Under the pieces are notes generated by a model that was not told where the DNA came from, made no database searches, and was given only the letters and a program-made list of their open reading frames with translations. From a virus, in IMG/VR virus record IMGVR_UViG_3300030104_001243, positions 1 to 39,317 of that record: 39,317 nucleotides of DNA; one strand, written 5' to 3'. The position numbers and the translations under genes were made by a program. Below, one piece after another: positions 6,599-12,947 of this stretch; position 1 is the stretch's first letter; the number at the start of each line of letters is the position of its first letter.

Positions 6599-8442
6599 TA
6601 CTTCACCACCCTTTGTGTAATGCCCTTGAATACTGCGTGATCTTGGGTTGTTGCTCGCTCCAAGATTGTAGTATCGAAGGCTCTTTGTATTGCTTTGGTC
6701 GGGTTGTTAGGATCAAGTGCAGTAAACGTAGCTACTGCATTACCCAATGAGATCATTCCTCTTGGGGACATAGGTTGAAACACTCTTGAGTCCTCGAATG
6801 CTTTCATGTGCTCAGTCACATACTGACAGACCATGTCGATATGGTTCTTCTCAAGTGAGGGACATTTCTTTTTCAGCAACTGCTTTCTCTGTGTGGAATT
6901 TAGATAGTCAACCTTTGCCCATACAGTAAAGCGATCAAGCAATGCCATGCTCTGGTTTCTAGCACCTGCATACATTCCCTTCTCGTCTCCCTGACCCTGA
7001 GTATTTCCAGTCGCAAACATCCTGAACATAGAGTGAGGTTTAACGATACGACCTCCATCTTCCATGAGTGTCAGGCCGTTGCCCTCTAAGGCAGACTGCA
7101 TAACGTATGCAGTATCTGGTCTACAGAAATCTATCTCGTCACAACACAGAACAGTTGGGTTAGCCATAGCTTGAGGCAATGCACCCTCTATGAACTTAGA
7201 TACTGTCCGTGTTCCATCTGAGATTAATGTATCTCTACCAACCAGATCAAACCTACCGATATCACTATCGAAGTTGATACGATTGAACATATAGTTCATC
7301 CTTGCACAACCTTGCTCGATTAGTGTTGTCTTACCCGTACCCGTGTCACCCCAGAAGTATGCCCTCTGGTTCATAATCATAGCGTACAAGAACTTGAATA
7401 GTTCTTCTGGCCTGAAGATGTAGTGAGGATCAATCTCTGGTACATGAGGATTAGGTGCATCCCATTCCCACACGTTGATCTCGAAATCAAAATCCTTCTT
7501 CGGCATATCAAACAGTTCATGTGCTTTCTTGAGTACAAGTTTGCCGTTAGGAATTGTGCCGTTACCCTTTGTCTCCTGACTTACTTGTGTGCTAGGAGCA
7601 AGGGCAGTTTGCTTTACTCTCTGTTCAAGTTCAGCAATCCGTGTATCCCTTTCAGACATATCGTCTGAGGATTTATTCAGTTTGTTTATCACGTCCTCGA
7701 TATTAGGCAGACCTAACTTGGTCATTATCGTATTCACAATCGCCGCAGACGTATCGTCTGGTGTCTTTAGCTTTCCGTCTGTTTGTGCTGTAGTGGTTGC
7801 CTCTCCAGTAATGTATGAACAACTGGCATTGTGGCAGTCACGCAACTTGTCAAAGGCATCAGCACTCCAGTCATCAACCTCATCATCAGATATAGTGTGA
7901 TCCATCCATGTCTCTCTGGCTGAGTTAAAGACTGGCTCGAAGCTAGAGTGTATTCGACATGCTTTACTTACGGCAGTAGCAATCATGCCGTTGTCTTTGC
8001 ACCCAGTCTCATTGGCAATATCAACGAACATTCGGAAGAGATCTGTAACAGTCACTCCCTCTAGCAACGGCTTGTCGTTGTCGTTTGCCTCTGCGACCTC
8101 ACCATGAGGTACTCTAGGTTGGGTGACATAAAATCCGTTGAGGAAAGTGTCCCTCAAGGTTTCAAAGTTGCGATCATCGAGATCAAATATATTCAACACT
8201 TCATTAAGTGTGAGATCGAGAGCATCACCATATCTATTCTCGTAGTATGCAATCAGGTCAGCTAACAAAAGCAAATTTGCCTTAGACATTGGACTAATCC
8301 AATTTGAATATGTTTTGCCAGATTGTGCCTCGATTTCTGAAGCGTTCTGTATGCACCATTCCTTCACAAAAGTCCTTAGTGGCTGACGTTGTTCGGCAGT
8401 TGGTAGTAGTAAAATGTCGTTTAATTGTCGTGTTAATTTCAT
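6598..8442 (-). CDS. CobS-like AAA+ ATPase
   Basis: 614 residues from the ATG at 8442, chosen because GAGGG lies upstream; an in-frame ATG at 8475 lacks this. The C-terminal half (about 340-600) is a MoxR/CobS-type AAA+ domain: Walker A GDTGTGKTT at 365-373, Walker B VLCCDEID near 431-438, sensor FATGNTQGQGDEKG, and LLDRF arginine-finger motif. CobS proteins are about 330 residues; this one has an extra ~300-residue N-terminal region, helical, with a short coiled coil (DTRIAELEQRVKQT). It is in the same operon as the CobT-like VWA protein, and the two probably form a ring ATPase plus metal-ion-dependent adaptor. With no CobN in view, a remodelling or maturation role is as likely as cobalamin synthesis. 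Confidence 0.85.
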   Translation of the reverse strand: MKLTRQLNDILLLPTAEQRQPLRTFVKEWCIQNASEIEAQSGKTYSNWISPMSKANLLLLADLIAYYENRYGDALDLTLNEVLNIFDLDDRNFETLRDTFLNGFYVTQPRVPHGEVAEANDNDKPLLEGVTVTDLFRMFVDIANETGCKDNGMIATAVSKACRIHSSFEPVFNSARETWMDHTISDDEVDDWSADAFDKLRDCHNASCSYITGEATTTAQTDGKLKTPDDTSAAIVNTIMTKLGLPNIEDVINKLNKSSDDMSERDTRIAELEQRVKQTALAPSTQVSQETKGNGTIPNGKLVLKKAHELFDMPKKDFDFEINVWEWDAPNPHVPEIDPHYIFRPEELFKFLYAMIMNQRAYFWGDTGTGKTTLIEQGCARMNYMFNRINFDSDIGRFDLVGRDTLISDGTRTVSKFIEGALPQAMANPTVLCCDEIDFCRPDTAYVMQSALEGNGLTLMEDGGRIVKPHSMFRMFATGNTQGQGDEKGMYAGARNQSMALLDRFTVWAKVDYLNSTQRKQLLKKKCPSLEKNHIDMVCQYVTEHMKAFEDSRVFQPMSPRGMISLGNAVATFTALDPNNPTKAIQRAFDTTILERATTQDHAVFKGITQRVVK

Positions 8443-8490
8443 TCGTTTTCCCTCTTTAATGTTAAAAGGTGACAACCTAATAACAGATCG

Positions 8491-8519
8491 CTTGTATCTC
8501 AGTCTGTACAGATTGTCAA
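8491..8519 (-). promoter_or_regulatory. sigma70-type promoter for the cobS/cobT-like operon
   Basis: On the minus strand TTGACA (8519-8514), a 17-bp spacer and TACAAG (8496-8491; four of six -10 matches), about 50 bp upstream of the CobS-like start. The spacer holds the perfect 10-bp palindrome TCTGTACAGA (8503-8512). The whole element is flanked by the 7-bp inverted repeat CAACCTA/TAGGTTG (8473-8479 and 8521-8527). It has the same -35 and spacing as the promoter at 577-605, suggesting a common class. Confidence 0.55.
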
Positions 8520-8541
8520 ATAGGTTGCTTTAAAGGTGTGT

Positions 8542-8748
8542 TTAGAGCCACACTACCTTGTTCTGGTATTGAAGTTCGTTTTTGTTTGCGAGCCACGTCG
8601 GAACGTGGATCACATTGGTTATGTAGTTGTGCCTAACTTTGGACTTAGGAAGTACGGCTGAAGTACCATCAAAGCAGATCACCTTGATGGCCTTTTCGCT
8701 AATGTCCTCCACTTCCTTTGGCTTGAGTTTGCGATAAGGGTTAGCCAT
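8542..8748 (-). CDS. hypothetical protein, 68 aa
   Basis: Basic small protein; starts MANPYRKLKPKEVEDISEK, then strand-like segments (IKVICFDGTSAVLPKSKV, VIHVPTWLA). AAGGAG lies 7 nt before the ATG, and the start overlaps the upstream gene's stop. No family is recognised. A terminator further upstream (8943-8971) means its expression may need read-through. Confidence 0.65.
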   Translation of the reverse strand: MANPYRKLKPKEVEDISEKAIKVICFDGTSAVLPKSKVRHNYITNVIHVPTWLANKNELQYQNKVVWL

Positions 8749-8918
8749 TACTCACTCCTTATTGGCTTGTGCTTGAACCCAGTCGGGAATACGAGAAGGC
8801 TCATCACTACGTCTGGCATCTCGTTCTTGTTTGGGCAGACAATATCGTCTGCGTTATCCCAATCTTCTTCGATTGCAGGTATGTCGTTGTCGAGGTTGAT
8901 TTCTTGTGGGTCTGTCAT
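8748..8918 (-). CDS. hypothetical acidic protein, 56 aa
   Basis: Found by manual translation. Starts MTDPQEINLDNDIPAIEEDW; very acidic first half, then a hydrophobic stretch (VVMSLLVFPTGF) and basic end. AAGGAG lies 6 nt before the ATG; the TAA overlaps the ATG of the 68-aa gene (TAATG). No family is recognised. Confidence 0.65.
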   Translation of the reverse strand: MTDPQEINLDNDIPAIEEDWDNADDIVCPNKNEMPDVVMSLLVFPTGFKHKPIRSE

Positions 8919-8942
8919 ATTACTCTCCTTATTTTAGGCATT

Positions 8943-8971
8943 AAAAAACCCTCAGTCGTCACAACTGAGGG
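8943..8971 (-). terminator. rho-independent terminator overlapping a stop codon
   Basis: On the minus strand an 8-bp perfect stem (GCCCTCAGT side paired with ACTGAGGG), 7-nt loop, then six Ts (8948-8943). The TGA of the 73-aa gene (8954-8952) lies inside the 3' arm, so the terminator is embedded in the end of that gene. It separates 8952-9532 from the genes to the left. Confidence 0.8.
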
Positions 8972-9173
8972 CTTTGGTGGGTGAAAACTTCGTTATTTTA
9001 GCGAGGACATTTTCGACCTCGTCTATGGTTACGTTATCGACCACAGACCCAACCGAAATCGGCATACAAGTGTATGTCATTGTGAATAGTGGTTGTGTGT
9101 CATGGTCAACTTGAGTTAGTCGTAAGCCTTCTCGATTGGCTACGTTCTTTGCTATTGCAATTCTGTCTGTCAT
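8952..9173 (-). CDS. hypothetical protein, 73 aa
   Basis: Starts MTDRIAIAKNVANREGLRLT; alpha/beta pattern with a middle strand-rich part (LFTMTYTCMPISVGSVV) and a helix (IDEVENVLAKI). GGAGG is 5 nt upstream, immediately after the upstream gene. Its last codons form one arm of the terminator. No family is recognised. Confidence 0.65.
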   Translation of the reverse strand: MTDRIAIAKNVANREGLRLTQVDHDTQPLFTMTYTCMPISVGSVVDNVTIDEVENVLAKITKFSPTKALSCDD

Positions 9174-9428
9174 TTACCCTCCAAAGATGTTGATGATGAA
9201 AGCTAGTGTGTTGTGAAACCCAGAGTAGGCGTAAGGAAGCCAAAGTTCGTAGACGAGTACGGCAACTATGAAAGCCACAAACAAAGCGAACTCTCCAATT
9301 TCTCGTCTGTAAAACTTACGCTTTGCCTTGAGTTCTTCGGCTCGTCTTTTCTCGTTTGCCTCAAGTCTGACTTCAGCCAGACGTTGAGACATAGCAATGT
9401 CGATTTCTCGTGATAGTGCCTTGTTCAT
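9174..9428 (-). CDS. one-helix membrane protein, 84 aa
   Basis: The start at 9428 (MNKALSREIDIAMSQRLAEV) is chosen because GAGAGG is upstream and the ATG overlaps the stop of the 35-aa ORF. The first 45 residues are a charged amphipathic helix; residues about 46-66 are one transmembrane segment (FALFVAFIVAVLVYELWL). A cytoplasmic coiled coil plus one membrane anchor suits an early host-takeover or membrane-associated protein, or a spanin/holin-like factor. It is far from the lysin, so a lysis role is less likely. Confidence 0.65.
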   Translation of the reverse strand: MNKALSREIDIAMSQRLAEVRLEANEKRRAEELKAKRKFYRREIGEFALFVAFIVAVLVYELWLPYAYSGFHNTLAFIINIFGG

Positions 9429-9532
9429 GCTCGGCCTCTCTTTCGAGCAAATACAAGACGCATGATTAAGTGCATTGCATTTGGCTGAGTTCGTAGCCAA
9501 GCAACTATGTGATTGTCATGTTGAATGTTCAT
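9425..9532 (-). CDS. 35-aa leader-like ORF
   Basis: Found by manual translation. ATG at 9532 with a perfect GGAGG 4 nt upstream; 35 residues starting MNIQHDNHIVAWLRTQPNAM and ending basic (ARKRGRA). Its TGA overlaps the ATG of the membrane-protein gene. The ribosome-binding site directly follows the U-tract of an attenuator-like hairpin. The strength of the site and the coupling argue it is translated; function unknown, possibly a leader peptide. Confidence 0.6.
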   Translation of the reverse strand: MNIQHDNHIVAWLRTQPNAMHLIMRLVFARKRGRA

Positions 9533-9541
9533 GTGACCTCC

Positions 9542-9574
9542 AAAAAAATGAGGCCAGACGCATTGTCTGACCTC
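9542..9574 (-). terminator. terminator/attenuator hairpin before the leftward early genes
   Basis: On the minus strand GAGGTCAGAC, 5-nt loop, GTCTGGCCTC (10 bp including one T-G wobble), one A, then seven Ts (9548-9542). Directly after the T-run comes GGAGG and the ATG of the 35-aa ORF. Because it precedes genes rather than ending one, it may act as a transcription attenuator, or end a transcript from the hairpin-rich region to the right. Confidence 0.75.
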
Positions 9575-10040
9575 GTAAGTTTCAGTAACCTAAGAGAAGT
9601 TCGATGTTTCCGTTGCTCTCGCAACGCTGTGTTACAGCTTTTAGGGAATAGCAGTTGCTATGCTTGGTGTGTTTTGTACTACACCTTTGTTGTTTTTCCC
9701 TGACCAGCGATACATTTCTGTTTCTGGCATTTGATTGGCAACAGAGCCTGATAACGCCAACGAACTTCGTTGGCTTTGTACTATTCCAGGTGATGTCTTC
9801 CTCCTTGTATGTTTGGGACGACAGATTTTTGTCGTTTTGGTTAAGTGGTTGATATGTTAGGTGCTAACCCATTGTTCTTGGCCTCGTGGAGAGGTTTTCA
9901 AAACGTCCGAGAAGCCAAAACCCAAGAACACTTCCCTATGAGGGATATACAAACTCAACAAAAACAACGGCTTAGTCGTTGTGGTGTCGAGTTGTTGTCG
10001 TTTTTCTTGGGAAAAGTATGCGTTTCCACATACTCATCAC
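9575..10040. other. hairpin-dense region without a credible gene
   Basis: No ORF here has a good ribosome-binding site and normal composition. There are at least nine short inverted repeats with tiny loops: 9611-9626 (6 bp), 9626-9638 (5 bp), 9649-9660 (5 bp), 9666-9685 (5 bp), 9756-9774 (GCCAACG/CGTTGGC), 9818-9835 (6 bp), 9856-9868 (5 bp), 9933-9945 (5 bp), 9964-9982 (6 bp) and 10015-10034 (6 bp), plus a long-range pair TGTTCTTGG/CCAAGAACA (9873-9881 and 9922-9930). AGGGAA (9643-9648) can pair with TTCCCT (9696-9701) around two of the smaller stems. It is bounded by two minus-strand terminators. It could be a structured RNA, a replication origin or a packaging site. Confidence 0.6.
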
Positions 10041-10073
10041 AAAAAAAAGGAAGGAAGGCTTTCGCCCTCCTCC
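10041..10073 (-). terminator. strong rho-independent terminator of the 120-aa gene
   Basis: On the minus strand a GC-rich stem (GGAGGAGGGC with GCCTTCCTTCC, slightly imperfect) closed by a GAAA tetraloop and followed by eight Ts (10048-10041). It lies 15 nt after the stop of the 120-aa gene, making that gene a monocistronic unit. Confidence 0.85.
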
Positions 10074-10087
10074 CGTGTGTGTGGGGA

Positions 10088-10450
10088 TTATTTTGCGAGA
10101 AGCTCAACGAAAGCCATCACCTGTGCGACTTGAGCTTTGCTCAACTTCGACAATGGGTTGTTCGCAACTTCGAGAACCTTTGCGTCCATGCTCTTGCCTT
10201 TCGCCTTCGCCTTCGCCTTCGCCTTTGGCTTGTCTGCCTTTGCGAAAGCCATTGCGACAACCTCAGAGCCGTCTGCACCTTTGTTCAGAGCGTCAATCGC
10301 CCTTGTGTAGCGAGCGACCCAGCCCTCAGATTTGCCCTCACGATCACGCCTTGCCTCGAAGGTCGAGTAGACGGTTTCGAATTCGACCTCGCCAGCGTTA
10401 TATGCGTCCATGATGTCCTTGATTGATTTGCCGTTTGTTGTAAAAGCCAT
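10088..10450 (-). CDS. 120-aa two-domain protein with Lys-Ala linker
   Basis: The start at 10450 (MAFTTNGKSIKDIMDAYNAG) has a perfect GGAGG at 5 nt spacing. Residues 1-70 are a helical domain with a charged middle (FEARRDREGKSEGW); residues 74-88 are a KAKAKAKAKGK linker encoded by a tandem TTCGCC-type hexanucleotide run (about 10197-10226, plus strand); residues 89-120 are a second small helical domain (LSKLSKAQVAQVMAFVELL). Histone-H1-like Lys/Ala linkers often bind DNA or RNA. Own strong ribosome-binding site and terminator suggest high expression, for example an abundant early or DNA-binding protein. No family is recognised. In-frame hexamer repeats may vary in number between relatives. 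Confidence 0.75.
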   Translation of the reverse strand: MAFTTNGKSIKDIMDAYNAGEVEFETVYSTFEARRDREGKSEGWVARYTRAIDALNKGADGSEVVAMAFAKADKPKAKAKAKAKGKSMDAKVLEVANNPLSKLSKAQVAQVMAFVELLAK

Positions 10451-10603
10451 GCGTTCCTCCGTTTGGCTGATTGATGAAAAAGGAAACCGAAATTTCCAAC
10501 CCATCAAGTTCCCTTATCGCCTACGGGGGGCACACACCCCTTCCCGCCGTTCACGTTTTCCAAGTGTCACCTCCCCCACCCCCAAAACTAATCGGAGCAA
10601 AAA
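10451..10603. promoter_or_regulatory. divergent intergenic control region, G-rich on minus strand
   Basis: Separates the leftward 120-aa gene from the rightward packaging genes. The minus strand has G-runs (GGGGGTGGGGGAGG at 10570-10583) and a GGGG-loop-CCCC hairpin near 10526-10541; there is also an inverted repeat GGAAA/TTTCC (10480-10495). No TTGACA/TATAAT-type promoter is visible in either direction, so promoters here may be read by a phage or modified polymerase. Being next to the terminase genes, it is also a candidate packaging-initiation region. Confidence 0.4.
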
Positions 10604-11077
10604 TTGAAACGTCGAGGCGTATATAAGAAATGCGAAACATGTGGCAAGGAGTTCTATGTCAAAGCCAGTAAGGACGACTGGGTCAAGAATTGTAGCCTAG
10701 AATGTAGGCGAAACGCTCCAGCCAAAAGAAAAAAGCAAAGAGAGTTAGAGGAAATGAAAAAAGTATCAGCTTTAGCTACCAGACATGAGTTAACACCCAT
10801 GCAATCTTCCCAGATCAGAGGCCAGATTGCTGGCTTCGTGCGTAATCAAATAGATATAGCCAATGAAGTAGTAATGGGTGGCACAGATTGGTCGCCAACC
10901 CAGGCTCGTGTCTTCGGTATATTACTTAATAAGGTAGTTCCAGACCTAAACGCCAGCTATGTCCAGCACGAACACAACAATAAGGACGTAATAGACATGT
11001 CCCGTGAGGAATTAGAACGCATTGCCTCTGGTATTGACGCAATAGATGTAAAGGAGAACCCAGATGAGAGTGAATAA
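10604..11077 (+). CDS. Zn-finger protein, probable terminase small subunit
   Basis: Begins with TTG: CGGAG lies 7 nt upstream and there is no early in-frame ATG that keeps the Cys motif. Residues 10-13 CETC and 30-34 CSLEC form a C-x2-C-x16-C-x3-C treble-clef-like zinc finger. The rest is helical, with a segment (TQARVFGILLNKVVPDLNAS, then DMSREELERIASG) typical of phage small terminase C-terminal halves. Small terminases recognise the packaging site and load the large subunit. The position directly before the large terminase supports the call; the zinc finger is unusual and could bind DNA or simply be an extra domain. Confidence 0.65.
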   Translation: MKRRGVYKKCETCGKEFYVKASKDDWVKNCSLECRRNAPAKRKKQRELEEMKKVSALATRHELTPMQSSQIRGQIAGFVRNQIDIANEVVMGGTDWSPTQARVFGILLNKVVPDLNASYVQHEHNNKDVIDMSREELERIASGIDAIDVKENPDESE

Positions 11078-11294
11078 CCCCCAGAAAGAGGCACATCTTT
11101 CCAAGATTGGCGTAGAAGACTTCGGTTATGCCATGAAAAAGCTAGATCTTTCCGTAGTTCCAGCAGAAAAACGTGCAGATGCTATCAAAGATCACCTAAT
11201 GGGTATCATGTCTGAGACAATCCTTAACCCCACTGCACGTTTCGACATAGCAATGGCACGACAGATGTACCGAAAGACAAAGAATGGCGGCTAA
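11064..11294 (+). CDS. hypothetical packaging-region protein, 76 aa
   Basis: Small basic helical protein starting MRVNNPQKEAHLSKIGVEDF. AAGGAG is 6 nt upstream. It overlaps the upstream gene by 14 nt and the large terminase by 11 nt, so all three are coupled. No family is recognised; its place suggests a packaging accessory or a split part of the small-terminase function. Confidence 0.7.
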   Translation: MRVNNPQKEAHLSKIGVEDFGYAMKKLDLSVVPAEKRADAIKDHLMGIMSETILNPTARFDIAMARQMYRKTKNGG

Positions 11295-12912
11295 TACCCA
11301 ACGTGAGGCCGCAAAATACCTACTAAAATTACGAGATGCCCAAGAAAACTTCCTTGGCTTCGTGAAAGTTAACTATCCTGAGTGGGAACTTGCAGATTTC
11401 CAGCTAGAATTAATAGATGCCCTAGATAAACTGGAGAAAGGTACGCTCGGTACGAACAATCTCCTCATTACCATGCCACCCAGACACGCAAAGTCTACAT
11501 TCGGCACGGTTCTTTTCCCTGCATACTTCATGGCTCGCAATCCAGAGAGATATATTATGTCTTGCTCCTATAACTCCCAACTCGCCACAGACTTCGGACG
11601 ACAGGTACGGACAGTCGTGGAAGCCAAGCCCATTCACCAAGCCTTTCCAGACTTTAATCTCTCGCAAGACAGCCGTGCGGCTGATGTCTGGCGTACAGAG
11701 AACGGAGGTGCATACTTCGCAGTCGGTATCGGAGGTACAACGTCTGGTCGTCCAGCAAACCTGCTCCTCGTAGACGACCCCATCAAGTCAAGAGAAGACG
11801 CAGAGTCTATGACCCAACGCAACAAGACTTGGAACTACTACACATCAGCACTAGCCACACGTCTCCAGCCAGAGACAGACCGTACACCCCCAAAGCAAAT
11901 AGTAATCCTAACTCGCTGGCATCCAGACGACCTTGCAGGTCGCCTTATCGAAAGTGACGACTGGGAAGAAGGACGCTGGACGCACGTTAACTTCCCTGCA
12001 ATTAAGAAAACATTATCGGGTAAAAAGATAAGCAGACGTAACCTGCCTGAAGACCACCCCATGTATATCAAGGCTGGCGAACTTCCAAACAATCCGTCCA
12101 AACGCTACATCAAGGAAGAAGAAACAATAGCCCTGTGGCCTGACCGTTTCTCCCTAGAAGAACTACACAGACGGGAACGCCTGAACCCACGAGAGTTCGC
12201 ATCTCTCTATCAACAACAGCCCTACATCGAGGGTGGTAATATAATTAAATCAGATTGGTGGCAGTCATACCCAGAAGATCTTTCCCCAGAAAACTTTCAA
12301 ACCCTTGTAATCGGGGTGGACACAGCATTCAAGAAAACAGAAACAGCCGACTACTCCGTAGCAATAACTGCTGGCATAGACAGGAACGGCGACATTTATA
12401 TCGTAGACATTATGCGAGGGAAGTACGACTTCCCCGAATTGAAACAACGCCTGATCCGTTTGAACAATAAGTGGCGAGGAAAAGGTCTTCGTGCCATGTA
12501 TATAGAAGACAAAGCATCTGGTCAGTCAATCCTCCAAGAACTCAAGCGTGAGTCTGGCATGTCCGTAATCCCCTATAAGGTAGTCAACGACAAGGTAGCC
12601 AGAGTAAACTCAGTGCTTCCCCTTATCGAAGGAGGCCGTGTCTTCCTACCTCAAGCATCATCTTGGCTCGATAGCTTCGTAGACGAAGCGGTAACATTCC
12701 CCAACGGAAACCACGACGACCAAGTAGACGCACTTTCAATAACTCTTGATGTCCTCTCAAGGACATCAATCTCAGTAGACGCATGGGATCTTCAGGGTGA
12801 TGTGGCCCAGTCTTTAAACAATACAAGCGACTTTGAATCTTCTTTCGGTAAATCTCTTAAACTCCGTGTGAGTAAAACATTACCGAAATGGGCAGGGTGG
12901 GGAACTCTATAG
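11284..12912 (+). CDS. terL: terminase large subunit
   Basis: 542 residues, the ATP-driven DNA packaging motor and headful/end nuclease. ATPase domain: Walker A MPPRHAKST (64-72), Walker B LLLVDDP with D164/D165, coupling motif LTRWHPDDLAGR (209-220). RNase H-like nuclease domain: D346 in GVDTAF, E408/D409 in YIEDKASG, D478/D479 and D482 in HDDQVDA, the expected metal-binding acids. All key residues are present and the length is normal. No clear ribosome-binding site precedes the ATG; translation is probably coupled to the 76-aa gene. The next gene is the portal. Confidence 0.97.
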   Translation: MAANTQREAAKYLLKLRDAQENFLGFVKVNYPEWELADFQLELIDALDKLEKGTLGTNNLLITMPPRHAKSTFGTVLFPAYFMARNPERYIMSCSYNSQLATDFGRQVRTVVEAKPIHQAFPDFNLSQDSRAADVWRTENGGAYFAVGIGGTTSGRPANLLLVDDPIKSREDAESMTQRNKTWNYYTSALATRLQPETDRTPPKQIVILTRWHPDDLAGRLIESDDWEEGRWTHVNFPAIKKTLSGKKISRRNLPEDHPMYIKAGELPNNPSKRYIKEEETIALWPDRFSLEELHRRERLNPREFASLYQQQPYIEGGNIIKSDWWQSYPEDLSPENFQTLVIGVDTAFKKTETADYSVAITAGIDRNGDIYIVDIMRGKYDFPELKQRLIRLNNKWRGKGLRAMYIEDKASGQSILQELKRESGMSVIPYKVVNDKVARVNSVLPLIEGGRVFLPQASSWLDSFVDEAVTFPNGNHDDQVDALSITLDVLSRTSISVDAWDLQGDVAQSLNNTSDFESSFGKSLKLRVSKTLPKWAGWGTL

Positions 12913-12947
12913 GACGACAGCATAATATATAAGAGGTAAAAAAAACT

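Noticed and set aside
2348-8442. Calling the pair a working cobalt chelatase for cobalamin synthesis
   Set aside because: No CobN subunit is visible and both proteins have regions beyond the chelatase subunits; only the family resemblance is claimed.
9643-9701. tRNA-like cloverleaf
   Set aside because: A closing stem with two inner stems can be drawn, but there is no 7-bp acceptor, no T-loop GTTCRA and no D-arm on either strand.
9845-10426. Rightward 193-codon ORF, and another at 9979-10413
   Set aside because: They run through the hairpin region and then opposite the 120-aa gene; no ribosome-binding site and odd composition (Arg/Ser/Pro runs produced by the Lys-Ala repeat read backwards).
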